Shown here: piece after piece, positions 1 to 9,610 of the stretch
How the letters are laid out: every line of letters begins with the position of its first letter
Numbering within the stretch: the stretch's first letter is position 1
From: a bacterium
GTDB taxonomy: Bacteria; Bacteroidota; Bacteroidia; CAILMK01; JACPUW01
Assembly (NCBI GenBank): GCA_016124515.1
Contig: WGNN01000121.1
Coordinates: 1 to 39,542, forward strand
Direction of reading: 5' to 3'
DNA: 39,542 nt
The notes under the pieces: generated by a model
The model's input: only the letters and a program-made list of their open reading frames with translations
Told to the model about the DNA's origin: nothing
Databases searched by the model: none
Made by a program: the position numbers and the translations under genes

Positions 1-652
1 ACAGATTGCGGCTCCACTGGTTTCGCGCTATTTTGAAGAAAACAACATGAAAGAAATAGGCGATTTGTACCGCAAAACCTGCATGGTGCAGCTCATTTCA
101 GGCCTGTTTCTTTACCTGCTCATATTGGCCAATCTCGATGTGCTTTTTACCATTTGGCGACCCGAATTTGCATCGGCCAAGGTGGTGATTGTCTATTTGG
201 GTGCCGCACGCCTTATAGCCGGTAGCACCGGACTCAATGGCCGCATTATTATAGAATCCAAGTATTTCAGGCTCAACTTTATATCAAACCTGCTGATGGG
301 CGCACTGGCAATCATAACCAACATGATTTTTATACCCATGTACGGTATTCCAGGAGCCGCCTTTGCATCGGCACTTACCATACTCATAGTGAGCGGTATA
401 AAAGTGTGGTTTGTGTGGCGCAAGTTTGGTTTGCAACCTTTTGAAATGAAAACCCTGGCAGCCTTGGCCATTGGTGCAGTAGCCTTTGTAGCAGCCAACT
501 ACCTGCCGCAAACCGGCCTTTTCTTTGCCGATATTGCCCTGCGTTCCATAGTTTTCAGCATTATATATATTCCGCTCATGCTCAAATTCAATTTATCAGC
601 CGGTATCAATGATATTGTGTATGCGGTATCAAACGCATTAAAAAACTCATAG
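1..652 (+). CDS. Polysaccharide biosynthesis / O-antigen flippase, C-terminal part (5' truncated by window edge)
   Basis: The reading frame is open from the first bases of the window, so the ATG at 47 is internal and the gene begins upstream. The visible 216 or so residues hold about six hydrophobic helices separated by short loops, including the stretch ILANLDVLFTIW and the pair around GIPGAAFASALTILIVSG. This matches the C-terminal half of MATE/MVF-type lipid-linked oligosaccharide flippases (Wzx/RfbX-like, with a C-terminal polysaccharide-biosynthesis domain). Such proteins move undecaprenyl-linked sugar units across the inner membrane. folP follows 16 nt after the stop on the same strand, so the two may be cotranscribed. 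The family is judged from the membrane pattern and the GxPGAAxA signature; the substrate cannot be told. Confidence 0.75.
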   Translation, partial: QIAAPLVSRYFEENNMKEIGDLYRKTCMVQLISGLFLYLLILANLDVLFTIWRPEFASAKVVIVYLGAARLIAGSTGLNGRIIIESKYFRLNFISNLLMGALAIITNMIFIPMYGIPGAAFASALTILIVSGIKVWFVWRKFGLQPFEMKTLAALAIGAVAFVAANYLPQTGLFFADIALRSIVFSIIYIPLMLKFNLSAGINDIVYAVSNALKNS

Positions 653-668
653 GAAAATAAAAAAGGCA

Positions 669-1517
669 TTGACCGAGCACAACAAAACATACTTTTCAAT
701 AAACCTGAGCGGAAGGCTTTTGCTGTTTGACCAACCCAAAATAATGGGCATAATAAATACCACTCCCGATTCTTTTTTTGACGGAGGAAAATACAACAGC
801 ACCGAACTGGCTTTGAAGCAAGCTGAAAAACACCTGAGCGAAGGGGCGGATATATTGGATGTAGGCGGCTATTCAAGCAGACCGGGCGCCGACCATATTT
901 CTGAAAATGAAGAGATAAGCAGAACCGCACCGGTGGTTGAAGCTATTAAAAAACACTTTCCAGAGAGCATTATTTCCATAGACACTTTCAGGGCGCAGGT
1001 AGCCAAACATGCCATAGAAGCAGGTGCAGAAATAATAAACGACATAAGCGCGGGCGAAGACGATGCCATGATGTTTGAAACCGTGGCAAAACTCAAAGTG
1101 CCTTATATCATTATGCACAAAAAAGGTCGTCCGCAAAATATGCAGCACCGACCTGAGTACGATAATGTGTTGCTTGAAGTAACCAAATACCTGAGCGATA
1201 AAATACTACAGCTCAATTTATTGGGTGTAAATGACATTATAGCCGATCCCGGATTTGGTTTTGGCAAAAGCTTGGACCATAACTACGAATTGCTGCGTTC
1301 GCTGGAACACTTACACCAACTTGAAGTGCCTTTGTTGGTGGGTGTTTCAAGAAAAAGTATGATTTATAAAGCCCTGGAAACAAGCCCTGAAGAAGCGCTG
1401 AACGGCAGCACGGTGCTGCATACCATTGCCCTGCAAAAAGGTGCGCATTTGCTGCGTGTGCATGATGTAAAAGCCGCCCGTGAGGTGGTAAGTCTCATGA
1501 GGCGGCTTGAATTTTAG
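669..1517 (+). CDS. folP: Dihydropteroate synthase
   Basis: FolP condenses 6-hydroxymethyl-7,8-dihydropterin diphosphate with p-aminobenzoate in cytoplasmic folate synthesis. The 282-residue protein has the full DHPS TIM-barrel signature: MGIINTTPDSFFDGG at 26-40, EGADILDVGGYSSRPGA at about 58-74, ISIDT at 102-106, IINDISAG at 122-129, DPGFGFGK at 193-200, SRKS at 227-230 and HDV at 265-267. The length is normal. The start is a TTG at 669. It is preferred over the internal ATG at residue 26, because that ATG would remove the first beta-strand region usual in the family. The gene lies 16 nt after the flippase and is convergent with the next gene, with only 8 nt between the stops. In many Bacteroidota folP sits directly before the c-di-AMP synthase gene; here cdaA lies about 7.3 kb downstream. 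Confidence 0.97.
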   Translation: MTEHNKTYFSINLSGRLLLFDQPKIMGIINTTPDSFFDGGKYNSTELALKQAEKHLSEGADILDVGGYSSRPGADHISENEEISRTAPVVEAIKKHFPESIISIDTFRAQVAKHAIEAGAEIINDISAGEDDAMMFETVAKLKVPYIIMHKKGRPQNMQHRPEYDNVLLEVTKYLSDKILQLNLLGVNDIIADPGFGFGKSLDHNYELLRSLEHLHQLEVPLLVGVSRKSMIYKALETSPEEALNGSTVLHTIALQKGAHLLRVHDVKAAREVVSLMRRLEF

Positions 1518-1525
1518 ATTGGTTA

Positions 1526-3667
1526 TTATTCCTTTACAATTTTCACTATATCGCGGCTGTTGTCGGCGGATAATACAAGGTAGTAAACACCGGCAGACAA
1601 TGCTTCAATTGAAATTTGGTTGGTGCCTTTCAGTAAGCTTGTGTTGCTGCCCACAGCTTTGCCTTGCGCATTGTATATGGTAAGGCTGCGGTGGATGTTT
1701 GTTTGCACAATAACCGTTTGATGGCTCACCGTTGGATATACTTTGAAATCTACATTTTCGGCATTTTCCACGGCTGTTGGCGTGCCAATTTTCACGTTCA
1801 ATACGCCTTTTTCGCTTGGGCAACCACCGGCATTGGTTTCAATCAGGTTTACGGCTCCATAGCCTTCGGCACCCCATTGTACTTCTACCACGTTGGTGCC
1901 TTGTCCTGTGAGCACATTACCTCCTTCAATAACCCACGAATAGGTAGAGCCCGTGTTTTGGGTAGCACTATAGGTATCCTTTTCAAATTCAGCCGGATCT
2001 TTTTTGCCTATTATGGTTGGCGCAGCGGGTTGTTCAAGCACATTGACCGTGAAATATTGAACCCCTTTGATGGTAGGCGATGTTGAGGTAACTCTAATAT
2101 AATTGGTCCCTGCAGGCACATTGCTCAGGTTTATTGCGGTGCGACCAATACCCGCTTTGCTTATGGCGCCCACTTTTACAGTTGATTTGAAATCGGTGGT
2201 GGTTGATGCTTCTACATTGAACACATTGGTTTTATCAAAATTTCCTTCACAATAATATTTCAACGTGAAAGTATCGCCTTTGCAAACGGTACGTTCGCCT
2301 GTTTCGCAGGCTACCAGGTAATCAGAAATAGTGGCAATAAATCCGTCGAAACTACCTTTTGATGTAGCCTTGATATCGCCAAATGAAGCTGTAGAAATAA
2401 ATGCACCGGCGGCGTAGGTTACATCTCCATAAGTGGCTACAGAAAATAAATAATCGTTGTCATTGGCTGTTCCGCACGATAAAAAGTTTACAAATGACCC
2501 GTCAGATGGGCTGAAAGTCGCAATGTAGCCGTCTTTGCTGCTAACCGATGCCACCGTATTGCCTTCAATTTTGGTAGTTCCATCAAAAGTTCCTGCCACC
2601 GAATAGTCGCCCGAACCAAGAATGTCTATATCAGCAACCGTAACATCTTTGGTGCTGTGTATATAATTGGTCCAGTTTATTTTAAAAGTATTATTAGAGC
2701 TGGCATAATCAATATCCTGAAAGAATAAATCGAAGCCACTTGTCGATGCTTCTCCGTTTAGTGTTCCTTGGTAAATGCCGGCAACTTGTATATGGTTTTT
2801 GCTGCTGAGCAATACCCGTTCAGCAGAAAGTATGGAACTACTGCTTCCCAGGTGCGAAGCATTCAAGAAATTGCCACTGAGATCGTAAACCGCCAAAACT
2901 TCATCAATAAGACCGGTTGAATAAAGCCCGCCGGATGATCCGAACTCGGCATAATCCTGAAAATAGCCCACAGCAATAATCCGGTTGTTGGCAATGATCA
3001 AGTCATTGAATCCATCGTTTTGGTTGCCTACCATTCTTCGTAGCCAAATGCTATTGCCATTGAACTGGGTTCTTACCAATAAACCATCGTTATTGGTTGT
3101 AGAATCTTGCAAAATGGCGGTTGCGTACAAACCACCATTTGCATCAAGAGCCATTCCAGTTAACAAATTGGTTGGTCCGAAATTACCTATGATGCTTTGT
3201 TGAAATTCACCATCATTATTAAAATAAACTAAAAGCATATCACCAGTGTAATTATTGCTACTATTTGAAATATAGGTGGCACCCACAGCTTGATCGTACA
3301 CCGTAACATCATACTCATATTCGCAGCCCACATACACACTGCCATCATCGCCCAGCAGCAAGTGTTTCATTCGCATGTTACGCGAGTTTTTGTATTGGTT
3401 AATCCAAAGAATCTTTTTGTTTTTATCCATTTTAAGAACAAAACCATCGAGTTGGCCACCGCTGGTAAGGGTATTGCTGCCAAAAGAAACGGTGCCACTA
3501 AATACCCCGATAGCATAAATATTTCCATCGGCGTCTGTTTGAATTTCTCTGAAATAGTCTTGGTCGGTACCGCCCATGGTGTAAACCTCGGTAAACAGTT
3601 GGGCGAATAAGGATGAAGTACTGAAAAGCAACGACAAACCTAGTAGAATAAGTGTAAAGTGTTTCAT
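1526..3667 (-). CDS. Secreted beta-propeller-like protein with T9SS type A sorting domain
   Basis: The 713-residue protein is probably exported by the Sec route and then moved to the cell surface or outside by T9SS. Residues 1-22 are a signal peptide with cleavage before Gln (FA|Q). The body contains repeated segments of the type DxxGNIYAIGxFSGTVSFG and GGLYATAI, which resemble SBBP/propeller blades found in Bacteroidota surface proteins. At about 545-625 there is a PKD/Ig-like module with TYSWVIEGGNVLTGQGTN. Residues 643-713 form a type A C-terminal sorting domain, with VYP near its start, LTIYNAQGKAV, SAGVYYLVLS and a lysine-rich end. No catalytic motif is recognised, so an adhesive or structural role is only an inference. 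It is convergent with folP and divergent from the next T9SS gene, with 147 nt between the two starts. Confidence 0.85.
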   Translation of the reverse strand: MKHFTLILLGLSLLFSTSSLFAQLFTEVYTMGGTDQDYFREIQTDADGNIYAIGVFSGTVSFGSNTLTSGGQLDGFVLKMDKNKKILWINQYKNSRNMRMKHLLLGDDGSVYVGCEYEYDVTVYDQAVGATYISNSSNNYTGDMLLVYFNNDGEFQQSIIGNFGPTNLLTGMALDANGGLYATAILQDSTTNNDGLLVRTQFNGNSIWLRRMVGNQNDGFNDLIIANNRIIAVGYFQDYAEFGSSGGLYSTGLIDEVLAVYDLSGNFLNASHLGSSSSILSAERVLLSSKNHIQVAGIYQGTLNGEASTSGFDLFFQDIDYASSNNTFKINWTNYIHSTKDVTVADIDILGSGDYSVAGTFDGTTKIEGNTVASVSSKDGYIATFSPSDGSFVNFLSCGTANDNDYLFSVATYGDVTYAAGAFISTASFGDIKATSKGSFDGFIATISDYLVACETGERTVCKGDTFTLKYYCEGNFDKTNVFNVEASTTTDFKSTVKVGAISKAGIGRTAINLSNVPAGTNYIRVTSTSPTIKGVQYFTVNVLEQPAAPTIIGKKDPAEFEKDTYSATQNTGSTYSWVIEGGNVLTGQGTNVVEVQWGAEGYGAVNLIETNAGGCPSEKGVLNVKIGTPTAVENAENVDFKVYPTVSHQTVIVQTNIHRSLTIYNAQGKAVGSNTSLLKGTNQISIEALSAGVYYLVLSADNSRDIVKIVKE

Positions 3668-3801
3668 ATATAGTAATTTGGTGGCCGCAAGATAGCCTCA
3701 AAACCACAGAAGCGCTCAGTTGTTAACGTTTTTATGTAATACAGGAATTGGCAGTTGATTTTTGTCAGGTAACACGAACTGTTTACCCCGATGTAATTGG
3801 C

Positions 3802-3809
3802 TATATTTG
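3802..3809 (+). promoter_or_regulatory. Bacteroidota -7 box TATATTTG, very close to the start codon
   Basis: TATATTTG is an exact match to the Bacteroidota sigma-factor -7 consensus TAnnTTTG. It ends only 5 nt before the ATG at 3815, so the predicted transcript would have almost no leader. No convincing -33 TTG is seen at the usual distance. The same octamer occurs upstream of ruvC. Confidence 0.45.
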
Positions 3810-3814
3810 AGATT

Positions 3815-6499
3815 ATGAAACGACTTTTTTATATCCTCATAGCGCTCTTTTGGACTTTGCAAATTAAGGCTCAAACAGTTGATGATTATTGGTACATTAG
3901 ACCAATAAATGACCGCATTGCAGGGTTTGGTATATATTTCGAACACGACCATACGTATCGTCTTGAGTCTGATTTGGGAGCTGATTCACTATTCAATAAA
4001 AATGGATTATTTTATGTCGGCGGCCCTACATCCTACCCGTATCTAACATGGCAACCACAAGATAAAGCACCAACCATAACCCCGGCAAAAATCAGTAGTG
4101 ATCCGCTAATTCAGAAGATAGCAGAGTCTGACGACAGGAATGTATTGTACTTTTTTGGATTTAGCCACTATTCGGTATCTGTAAGATTAGACGCAGAAGA
4201 TACGACCGTAAGTACGGCAAAACCATTCCCTTATTATAGTGGAAGCCATACGTTTGCCAAATACGATCTGCAAAAAAATAAGATAAAAACCATCTCATTT
4301 CCGGAGTATTTTATCAGCAATATTTATTCTGAAGAAGTAGATGGTAAACTTTGTACCCTTGGTTGGTCGTCGTACGGAGCACTGGCTAACAAATGGATAC
4401 CGACAAGTGATTATATTACCCCCCAAAACGACACCCTTTTGCAATTGGTGGTAATTCAGTTCAACCAAGACTTTACTCAGTATAGAATTTCACCCTACAG
4501 CCATAAAAAACATTACTATAAAGACAAAGACAGCACCATAATTCCTGCAAACTACTCCATTTTGAGCATGAAAAAACACTTGCTCTATTCCGGACAAAAG
4601 GGTAAAAGAATTAAATATGCTTTGAATGATTTTGATAAAAACTTCAATAAATATACTATTGACACCTTGGTAGGTAATGTGAAAATAACAAGCATGAAAA
4701 ATTCAGGAAATCAAATCATATTTACTGGACGTGCCTACGGGCTACACAAGGAAATAAAATTCGGAAATGCCGTTTACACTGCCAAACGTGCCATATACGA
4801 TGCTTTTGTCTTAGGCATCATTGACTCTGACAATAAGGTGAAAATAATAAAATGCATGAGAAATTGCAGGTCATACAATATACTGACCAAGCAACACGGT
4901 GAGGTTTGGCTTGAGCTGAGAAGTACAAAACCTATTACTTTCAATCACAAAAAACGCAACCATCCCAAGGGCTTTAAACAAATCCATTATTTGAAACTTG
5001 ATAGCAATGCCAGCTATATAGCTTATACAAAAGGTATTGCCATAGAAGACACGGTTCGAGTAAAAAAAAGCACAATAGGTGATGGATGGCTACATCCGGT
5101 AATTATTAATGATAATTTAATTGATTTCAATGTTGCATATAGTGTTGCCATTATAAACAACGACACCATACGAAACATAGCTTCAACTCCATATGTGATG
5201 TCTGTTCTTTCCATATCTCACATAGAAACCCTATTACCACCCAATCCGCTTTTTACAGAAACCCACAATTGCTCGTCTATTGACCTGAAAATAAACCCCG
5301 TAGGCGCCGACCACTACACCGTGCTTATTGCCACCGACACCGCAAAACACCTGCCTGTTGACGGCCAAAACTATAACTATTCGCCTGACTATACGCTAGC
5401 GCACAAACTTGCTGACAATACCCGCATTTTGCACCAAGGCCCAGACACTTTATTACATTTTTACAATATTCCATCGGGTAGAAAGTATTATGTTTCTGTG
5501 ATAACTGGTATAGGCAATTATGGTCATACCGTTTACAACACCGATTCCATGCTCACGCGTGTGCTTACCTTGCCTGCATCAAAGCACGCAAAGGCCCAAA
5601 TTGAACCGACCGGAAACCACACTTTTTGCAACAAAACGCCTTTTATTTTGAAGGCTCTTGACAGTACACATATTATGTGGAATGATGGTGTGTCAAGCAA
5701 AATCCGCCACATCTCTACATCTGGCAAATACAGTTTTTATGGCATTGACAGCGCAGGATGCTCATATTACAGCGATACTGTAAACCTATCAGCCATTGAA
5801 GCGCCTACTATCGATAGCCTGTGGGCCAACCCGCTACCACCCTATTGTACGGGAGACTCGGTGCAACTCAAGGTCATTACAAAAAGTCCGGTGGTTTGGA
5901 GCACCGGCGATTCAAATTTTAGTATTACAGCTACCAAAAGCAACACATACGTGATTACCGCACTTGAAAAATTGAATTGCAATACCAAAGACAGTATAAT
6001 AATAAATTTCAGTAACAAACCGGCATTTTCATTCCACAGCGACAGCCTAATAAGTTATGACGGTTCGCTTGAAATTGACTACAACACCTCAGCAGATTCC
6101 ATTGGCTGGATTTATAATAAAAAGACCGATAGTGATTACCACAATTTTGAGCTGAGCGACCGTAAGTATTTGAAGGCAAAAGCCCTGAATACAAGCGGCT
6201 GTTTTGTTTCCGATAGCTTGTTGATACGCTTGCTGAATCCGGTTTCAACAGCCTTTCCCAATGCATTTTCGCCCAACGGCGACGGTATAAACGATGTTTG
6301 GTACTGCCTGAACCCCGACAGCAATGGCGTTTTGACCGTATTTGACCGCTGGGGCGGAATGGTTTACAGCGGCAAAAACTCTTGGGATGGGCGCAAAAAC
6401 GGCGAAAAACTGCCATTGGGCATGTATTTATACATTTTCAAATTCAATGAAAACGGAATTGAAAAATCACAAAACGGTGCTATTTATCTTTTAAAATAG
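3815..6499 (+). CDS. Large secreted protein with gliding-motility-associated (T9SS type B) C-terminal domain
   Basis: The frame is open from a TTG at 3797, but the ATG at 3815 gives a clean signal peptide (MKRLFYILIALFWTLQIKAQ) and is preferred, for a protein of 894 residues. The middle is beta-rich with no enzyme motif; part of it resembles Ig-like modules, with Cys pairs and WSTGDS- or WNDGVSS-type strands. The last 81 residues (814-894) are a classic type B CTD: FPNAFSPNGDGINDVW, then FDRWGG, SWDGRKNG and LPLGMYLYIFKF. In the family this domain targets the protein to T9SS for surface display or release. The gene is divergent from the type A protein upstream and lies 70 nt before tex. The role is inferred as surface or extracellular; the substrate is unknown. 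Confidence 0.88.
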   Translation: MKRLFYILIALFWTLQIKAQTVDDYWYIRPINDRIAGFGIYFEHDHTYRLESDLGADSLFNKNGLFYVGGPTSYPYLTWQPQDKAPTITPAKISSDPLIQKIAESDDRNVLYFFGFSHYSVSVRLDAEDTTVSTAKPFPYYSGSHTFAKYDLQKNKIKTISFPEYFISNIYSEEVDGKLCTLGWSSYGALANKWIPTSDYITPQNDTLLQLVVIQFNQDFTQYRISPYSHKKHYYKDKDSTIIPANYSILSMKKHLLYSGQKGKRIKYALNDFDKNFNKYTIDTLVGNVKITSMKNSGNQIIFTGRAYGLHKEIKFGNAVYTAKRAIYDAFVLGIIDSDNKVKIIKCMRNCRSYNILTKQHGEVWLELRSTKPITFNHKKRNHPKGFKQIHYLKLDSNASYIAYTKGIAIEDTVRVKKSTIGDGWLHPVIINDNLIDFNVAYSVAIINNDTIRNIASTPYVMSVLSISHIETLLPPNPLFTETHNCSSIDLKINPVGADHYTVLIATDTAKHLPVDGQNYNYSPDYTLAHKLADNTRILHQGPDTLLHFYNIPSGRKYYVSVITGIGNYGHTVYNTDSMLTRVLTLPASKHAKAQIEPTGNHTFCNKTPFILKALDSTHIMWNDGVSSKIRHISTSGKYSFYGIDSAGCSYYSDTVNLSAIEAPTIDSLWANPLPPYCTGDSVQLKVITKSPVVWSTGDSNFSITATKSNTYVITALEKLNCNTKDSIIINFSNKPAFSFHSDSLISYDGSLEIDYNTSADSIGWIYNKKTDSDYHNFELSDRKYLKAKALNTSGCFVSDSLLIRLLNPVSTAFPNAFSPNGDGINDVWYCLNPDSNGVLTVFDRWGGMVYSGKNSWDGRKNGEKLPLGMYLYIFKFNENGIEKSQNGAIYLLK

Positions 6500-6569
6500 G
6501 CTAATGTTTACGCGTTGACATGTCGTTTACCAAACAATAAAGACCTTTGGCACCTAAATACCCAATACA

Positions 6570-8696
6570 ATGACTGCGGTTGATTTTATTGCCAAGGTTC
6601 TAAACTTGAAAAAAAATGCCGTCCAAAACACAGTAAACCTGTTGGACGGCGGTGCTACCATACCCTTTATTGCCCGCTACCGAAAAGAAGCCACGCAGGG
6701 TCTTGACGAAGTGCAAATAGCTGACATACAGCGTCAACTAACATTTTTCAACACCCTGACCAAGCGCAAGGAAACCATACTGAAAACCATAGACGAGCAA
6801 GGGAAACTAAGCGCTGAATTGAAAGCCAAAATTGAAGCTTGCATGGTAGAAAGTGAGTTGGAAGATTTGTATTTGCCCTACAAGCCACGGAGAAAAACCA
6901 AAGCCGATACCGCTCGTGAAAATGGATTGGAGCCGCTGGCCAAAATGCTAATGAGCCAATACAATGGCGATGTAGAAAGCAAGGCAATTCAATTTGTAAA
7001 AGGAGATGTAAAATCGGTGGATGAAGCCCTTGAAGGCGCAAGATATATAATTGCCGAATGGATAAATGAAAACCAAATAACCCGTGACTTTTTGCGCAAC
7101 AGGCTGGCAAAAAATACCCGATTATTTTCTGCCGTAGCCAAAGGAAAAGAAACAGAAGCCGATAAATACAAGGATTATTTTGCCTTTGATGAATTACTGC
7201 ACAAAGCACCCGCTCATCGAATTTTGGCACTTTTCAGAGCCGAAAAAGAAGGTTTGCTCAAGCTGAAATTTAAAGCCGACAACGAAGAGTCGTTGTTGGA
7301 AGGTATCAACAACTATTATATCAGGGGCAACTCGCAGGCCGCTGCTCAGGTGGAGTTGGCTGCAAAAGATGCTTACAAACGTTTATTATTTCCTTCGTTG
7401 GAAACAGAAATGCGCCAACAGGCAAAAGAGCGCGCTGATAAAGAATCTATTACAGTTTTCGCCAAAAATTTGCGCAATTTGCTTTTGGAAGCGCCTTTGG
7501 GTCAAAAAACCACATTAGCCATTGATCCGGGTTTTAGAACGGGCTGCAAGGTAGTTTGCCTGAACGCGCAGGGAAACCTATTGCATTATGAAACCATTTA
7601 CCCGCATGCGCCGCAAAACGAATGGCAAAAAGCCGCCGAAAGATTGGCTTTCCTCATCAACAAATACCAAATTGAAGCCATAGCCATAGGCAACGGAACC
7701 GCCGGCAGAGAGACCGAAAAATTGGTGAGAAGTATAAAAACCAGCCACACGCCCGTAGTTTTTGTGGTAAGCGAAGACGGAGCCTCGGTATATTCGGCAA
7801 GCGAAAACGGCAGAAAGGAATTTCCCGACCACGATGTAACCGTGAGGGGTGCCATTTCAATTGGCCGCCGACTGATGGATCCACTTTCTGAATTGATAAA
7901 AATAGATCCGAAATCGCTGGGAATAGGTCAATACCAACACGATGTGGATCAAAAACTACTGAAGCAAGAACTCGATTGGGTGGTAGAAAGCGCCGTAAAT
8001 ACGGTGGGGGTTAACCTCAATACGGCAAGCCAACATCTGCTCACTTATGTGTCAGGACTTGGCCCCAAGCTGGCAGAAAATATTATAGAATACCGTGACA
8101 ATGAAGGCAATTTCAGCAACAGGTCAGAATTGAAAAAAGTGAAAGGATTGGGCCCGAAAGCCTTTGAGCAGGCAGCCGGATTTTTGCGCATATCAGGAGG
8201 CAACAACCCGCTTGACAATACGGGCGTGCACCCAGAACGCTATGCCTTGCTCAAAAAAATACTGGCCGACCACCACATTTCTTTAGCTGATGCTTTGAAC
8301 AACAGCGCGCTGGAGCACGAGCTTAATTTGCAAGCCTATCTGAGCGACGAAGTAGGCCTGCCCACCCTGCGCGATATTTTGAAAGAGCTGGCCAAACCCG
8401 GTCGCGATCCGCGCGAAAAAGCCCGGGAATTCAGTTACGATCCACGCCTGCAATCCATTGAAAATGTGCAGGTAGGCATGGTATTGCCCGGTTTGGTGAG
8501 CAACGTAACCAACTTTGGCGCTTTTGTGGATATCGGCATCAAAGAAAAAGGGCTGGTGCATGTGAGCCAACTGACCGACCGATACGTGAGCAATCCCGCT
8601 GAAGTGGTAAAACTGAACCAACAGGTAAACGTGAAGGTGCTTGAAGTTGATACCACAAGAAAAAGGATACAATTGAGTATGAAAGACTTGAATTAG
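6570..8696 (+). CDS. tex: Tex family RNA-binding transcription accessory protein
   Basis: The 708-residue protein shows the Tex order. An N-terminal helical domain contains IPFIARYRKEATQGLDEVQIADIQ at about 30-55 and YLPYKPRRKTKA near 93-104. A YqgF/RNase H-like fold begins near 315 with LAIDPGFRTGCKV and contains IGNGTAGRET. Tandem HhH motifs lie at about 480-555 (NTASQHLLTYVSGLGPKLA, LKKVKGLGPKAFEQAAGFLRI). A C-terminal S1 domain (about 635-706) contains NFGAFVDIGIKEKGLVHVSQL. Tex binds nucleic acid and contacts the transcription/translation machinery; its exact physiological role is not settled. The length is slightly short of the usual 720-780 but no domain is missing. The ATG at 6570 begins the conserved N-terminus. 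cdaA follows 107 nt downstream on the same strand. Confidence 0.96.
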   Translation: MTAVDFIAKVLNLKKNAVQNTVNLLDGGATIPFIARYRKEATQGLDEVQIADIQRQLTFFNTLTKRKETILKTIDEQGKLSAELKAKIEACMVESELEDLYLPYKPRRKTKADTARENGLEPLAKMLMSQYNGDVESKAIQFVKGDVKSVDEALEGARYIIAEWINENQITRDFLRNRLAKNTRLFSAVAKGKETEADKYKDYFAFDELLHKAPAHRILALFRAEKEGLLKLKFKADNEESLLEGINNYYIRGNSQAAAQVELAAKDAYKRLLFPSLETEMRQQAKERADKESITVFAKNLRNLLLEAPLGQKTTLAIDPGFRTGCKVVCLNAQGNLLHYETIYPHAPQNEWQKAAERLAFLINKYQIEAIAIGNGTAGRETEKLVRSIKTSHTPVVFVVSEDGASVYSASENGRKEFPDHDVTVRGAISIGRRLMDPLSELIKIDPKSLGIGQYQHDVDQKLLKQELDWVVESAVNTVGVNLNTASQHLLTYVSGLGPKLAENIIEYRDNEGNFSNRSELKKVKGLGPKAFEQAAGFLRISGGNNPLDNTGVHPERYALLKKILADHHISLADALNNSALEHELNLQAYLSDEVGLPTLRDILKELAKPGRDPREKAREFSYDPRLQSIENVQVGMVLPGLVSNVTNFGAFVDIGIKEKGLVHVSQLTDRYVSNPAEVVKLNQQVNVKVLEVDTTRKRIQLSMKDLN

Positions 8697-8789
8697 ACCC
8701 AAATGCGGACTTTTAGCAGCCAAACACTACTTTCAGGCAGGCTCCCAATTCATTGCCTGTGCAGCGCATATACTCAGCCCAATTGCCCC

Positions 8790-8797
8790 TATTTTTG
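8790..8797 (+). promoter_or_regulatory. Candidate -7 box TATTTTTG before cdaA
   Basis: TATTTTTG fits TAnnTTTG and ends 6 nt before the preferred cdaA ATG at 8804. If used, the transcript would be nearly leaderless, as for the gene at 3815. No -33 element at standard spacing is obvious. Confidence 0.35.
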
Positions 8798-8803
8798 CCG
8801 AAG

Positions 8804-9610
8804 ATGACATTTCTCGTAGATATTGGTTTTTTGCCGGTTCGCTTTCTCGACCTGCTCGATATAACCCTTGTGGCCCTCATGCTTTATGTGCTCTACAAGC
8901 TGGTGCGCGGCACTATTGCCTTCAATATCTCCATTGGCATTGCCTCTATCTTCTTTATTTGGTGGCTGGTGCGGGCGCTCGAAATGCGCTTGGTGGCTGG
9001 CATACTGGGACAGTTTATCGAGGTGGGTGTTATAGCCGTACTCATTGTGTTTCAACAAGAAATAAGGCGTGTGCTCCTCATTATAGGGCGAAATACCATC
9101 AGGGCGCAAGCCGGCTCAAACTGGCGCAGCCTGCTGCCCTGGAACTGGGATTTGAAAGAAAATTTTACGCTGAACCTGGACGAAGTGGTAAAGGCAGCGC
9201 GCCAATTATCAGCCACACAAACAGGTGCATTAATGGTTATTTCGCGGAGTTCAGACCTTAAAAATTTTACCAATACGGGCGTTGAAATACGCAGCTTGGT
9301 AAAAAGTGAAATACTAATTACCATTTTCCAAAAAACAGGTCCGCTGCACGATGGAGCGGTAATAATTGCGGCCAATATGTTGGTGGCCGCTTCGTGTATT
9401 TTGCCCGTATCGCAGGCCCCCGGCTTGCCGCGACAATACGGCACGCGCCACCGCGCCGCACTAGGCCTTACCGAACAAACCGACGCAGTCTGTGTGGTGG
9501 TATCAGAAGAAAATGGCGGTATCTCCTATGCCGTAAATGGAAAAATCCACTCCAACATATCCTCCGACGAACTGATGGAATCGCTCAATAAGATTTTTAA
9601 GAAGAAGTAA
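8804..9610 (+). CDS. cdaA: Diadenylate cyclase (c-di-AMP synthase)
   Basis: CdaA makes cyclic di-AMP from two ATP molecules at the inner membrane; the messenger controls potassium and osmotic balance and envelope stress in many bacteria. From the ATG at 8804 the protein has 268 residues. Three transmembrane helices occupy about residues 15-90, followed by a linker and the DAC (DisA_N) domain. The catalytic DGA is at 183-185 (GPLHDGAVIIAAN) and RHR at 215-217 (GTRHRAALGLTE), so both ATP-binding motifs are intact. A TTG at 8753 would add 17 residues before the first helix; it lies upstream of a -7 box and is less likely. The gene is normally next to folP in Bacteroidota; here it follows tex. 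Confidence 0.94.
   Translation: MTFLVDIGFLPVRFLDLLDITLVALMLYVLYKLVRGTIAFNISIGIASIFFIWWLVRALEMRLVAGILGQFIEVGVIAVLIVFQQEIRRVLLIIGRNTIRAQAGSNWRSLLPWNWDLKENFTLNLDEVVKAARQLSATQTGALMVISRSSDLKNFTNTGVEIRSLVKSEILITIFQKTGPLHDGAVIIAANMLVAASCILPVSQAPGLPRQYGTRHRAALGLTEQTDAVCVVVSEENGGISYAVNGKIHSNISSDELMESLNKIFKKK

Noticed and set aside
3797-3814. TTG start for the type B T9SS protein
   Set aside because: It overlaps the proposed -7 box and puts six residues in front of a complete signal peptide; the ATG at 3815 is better.
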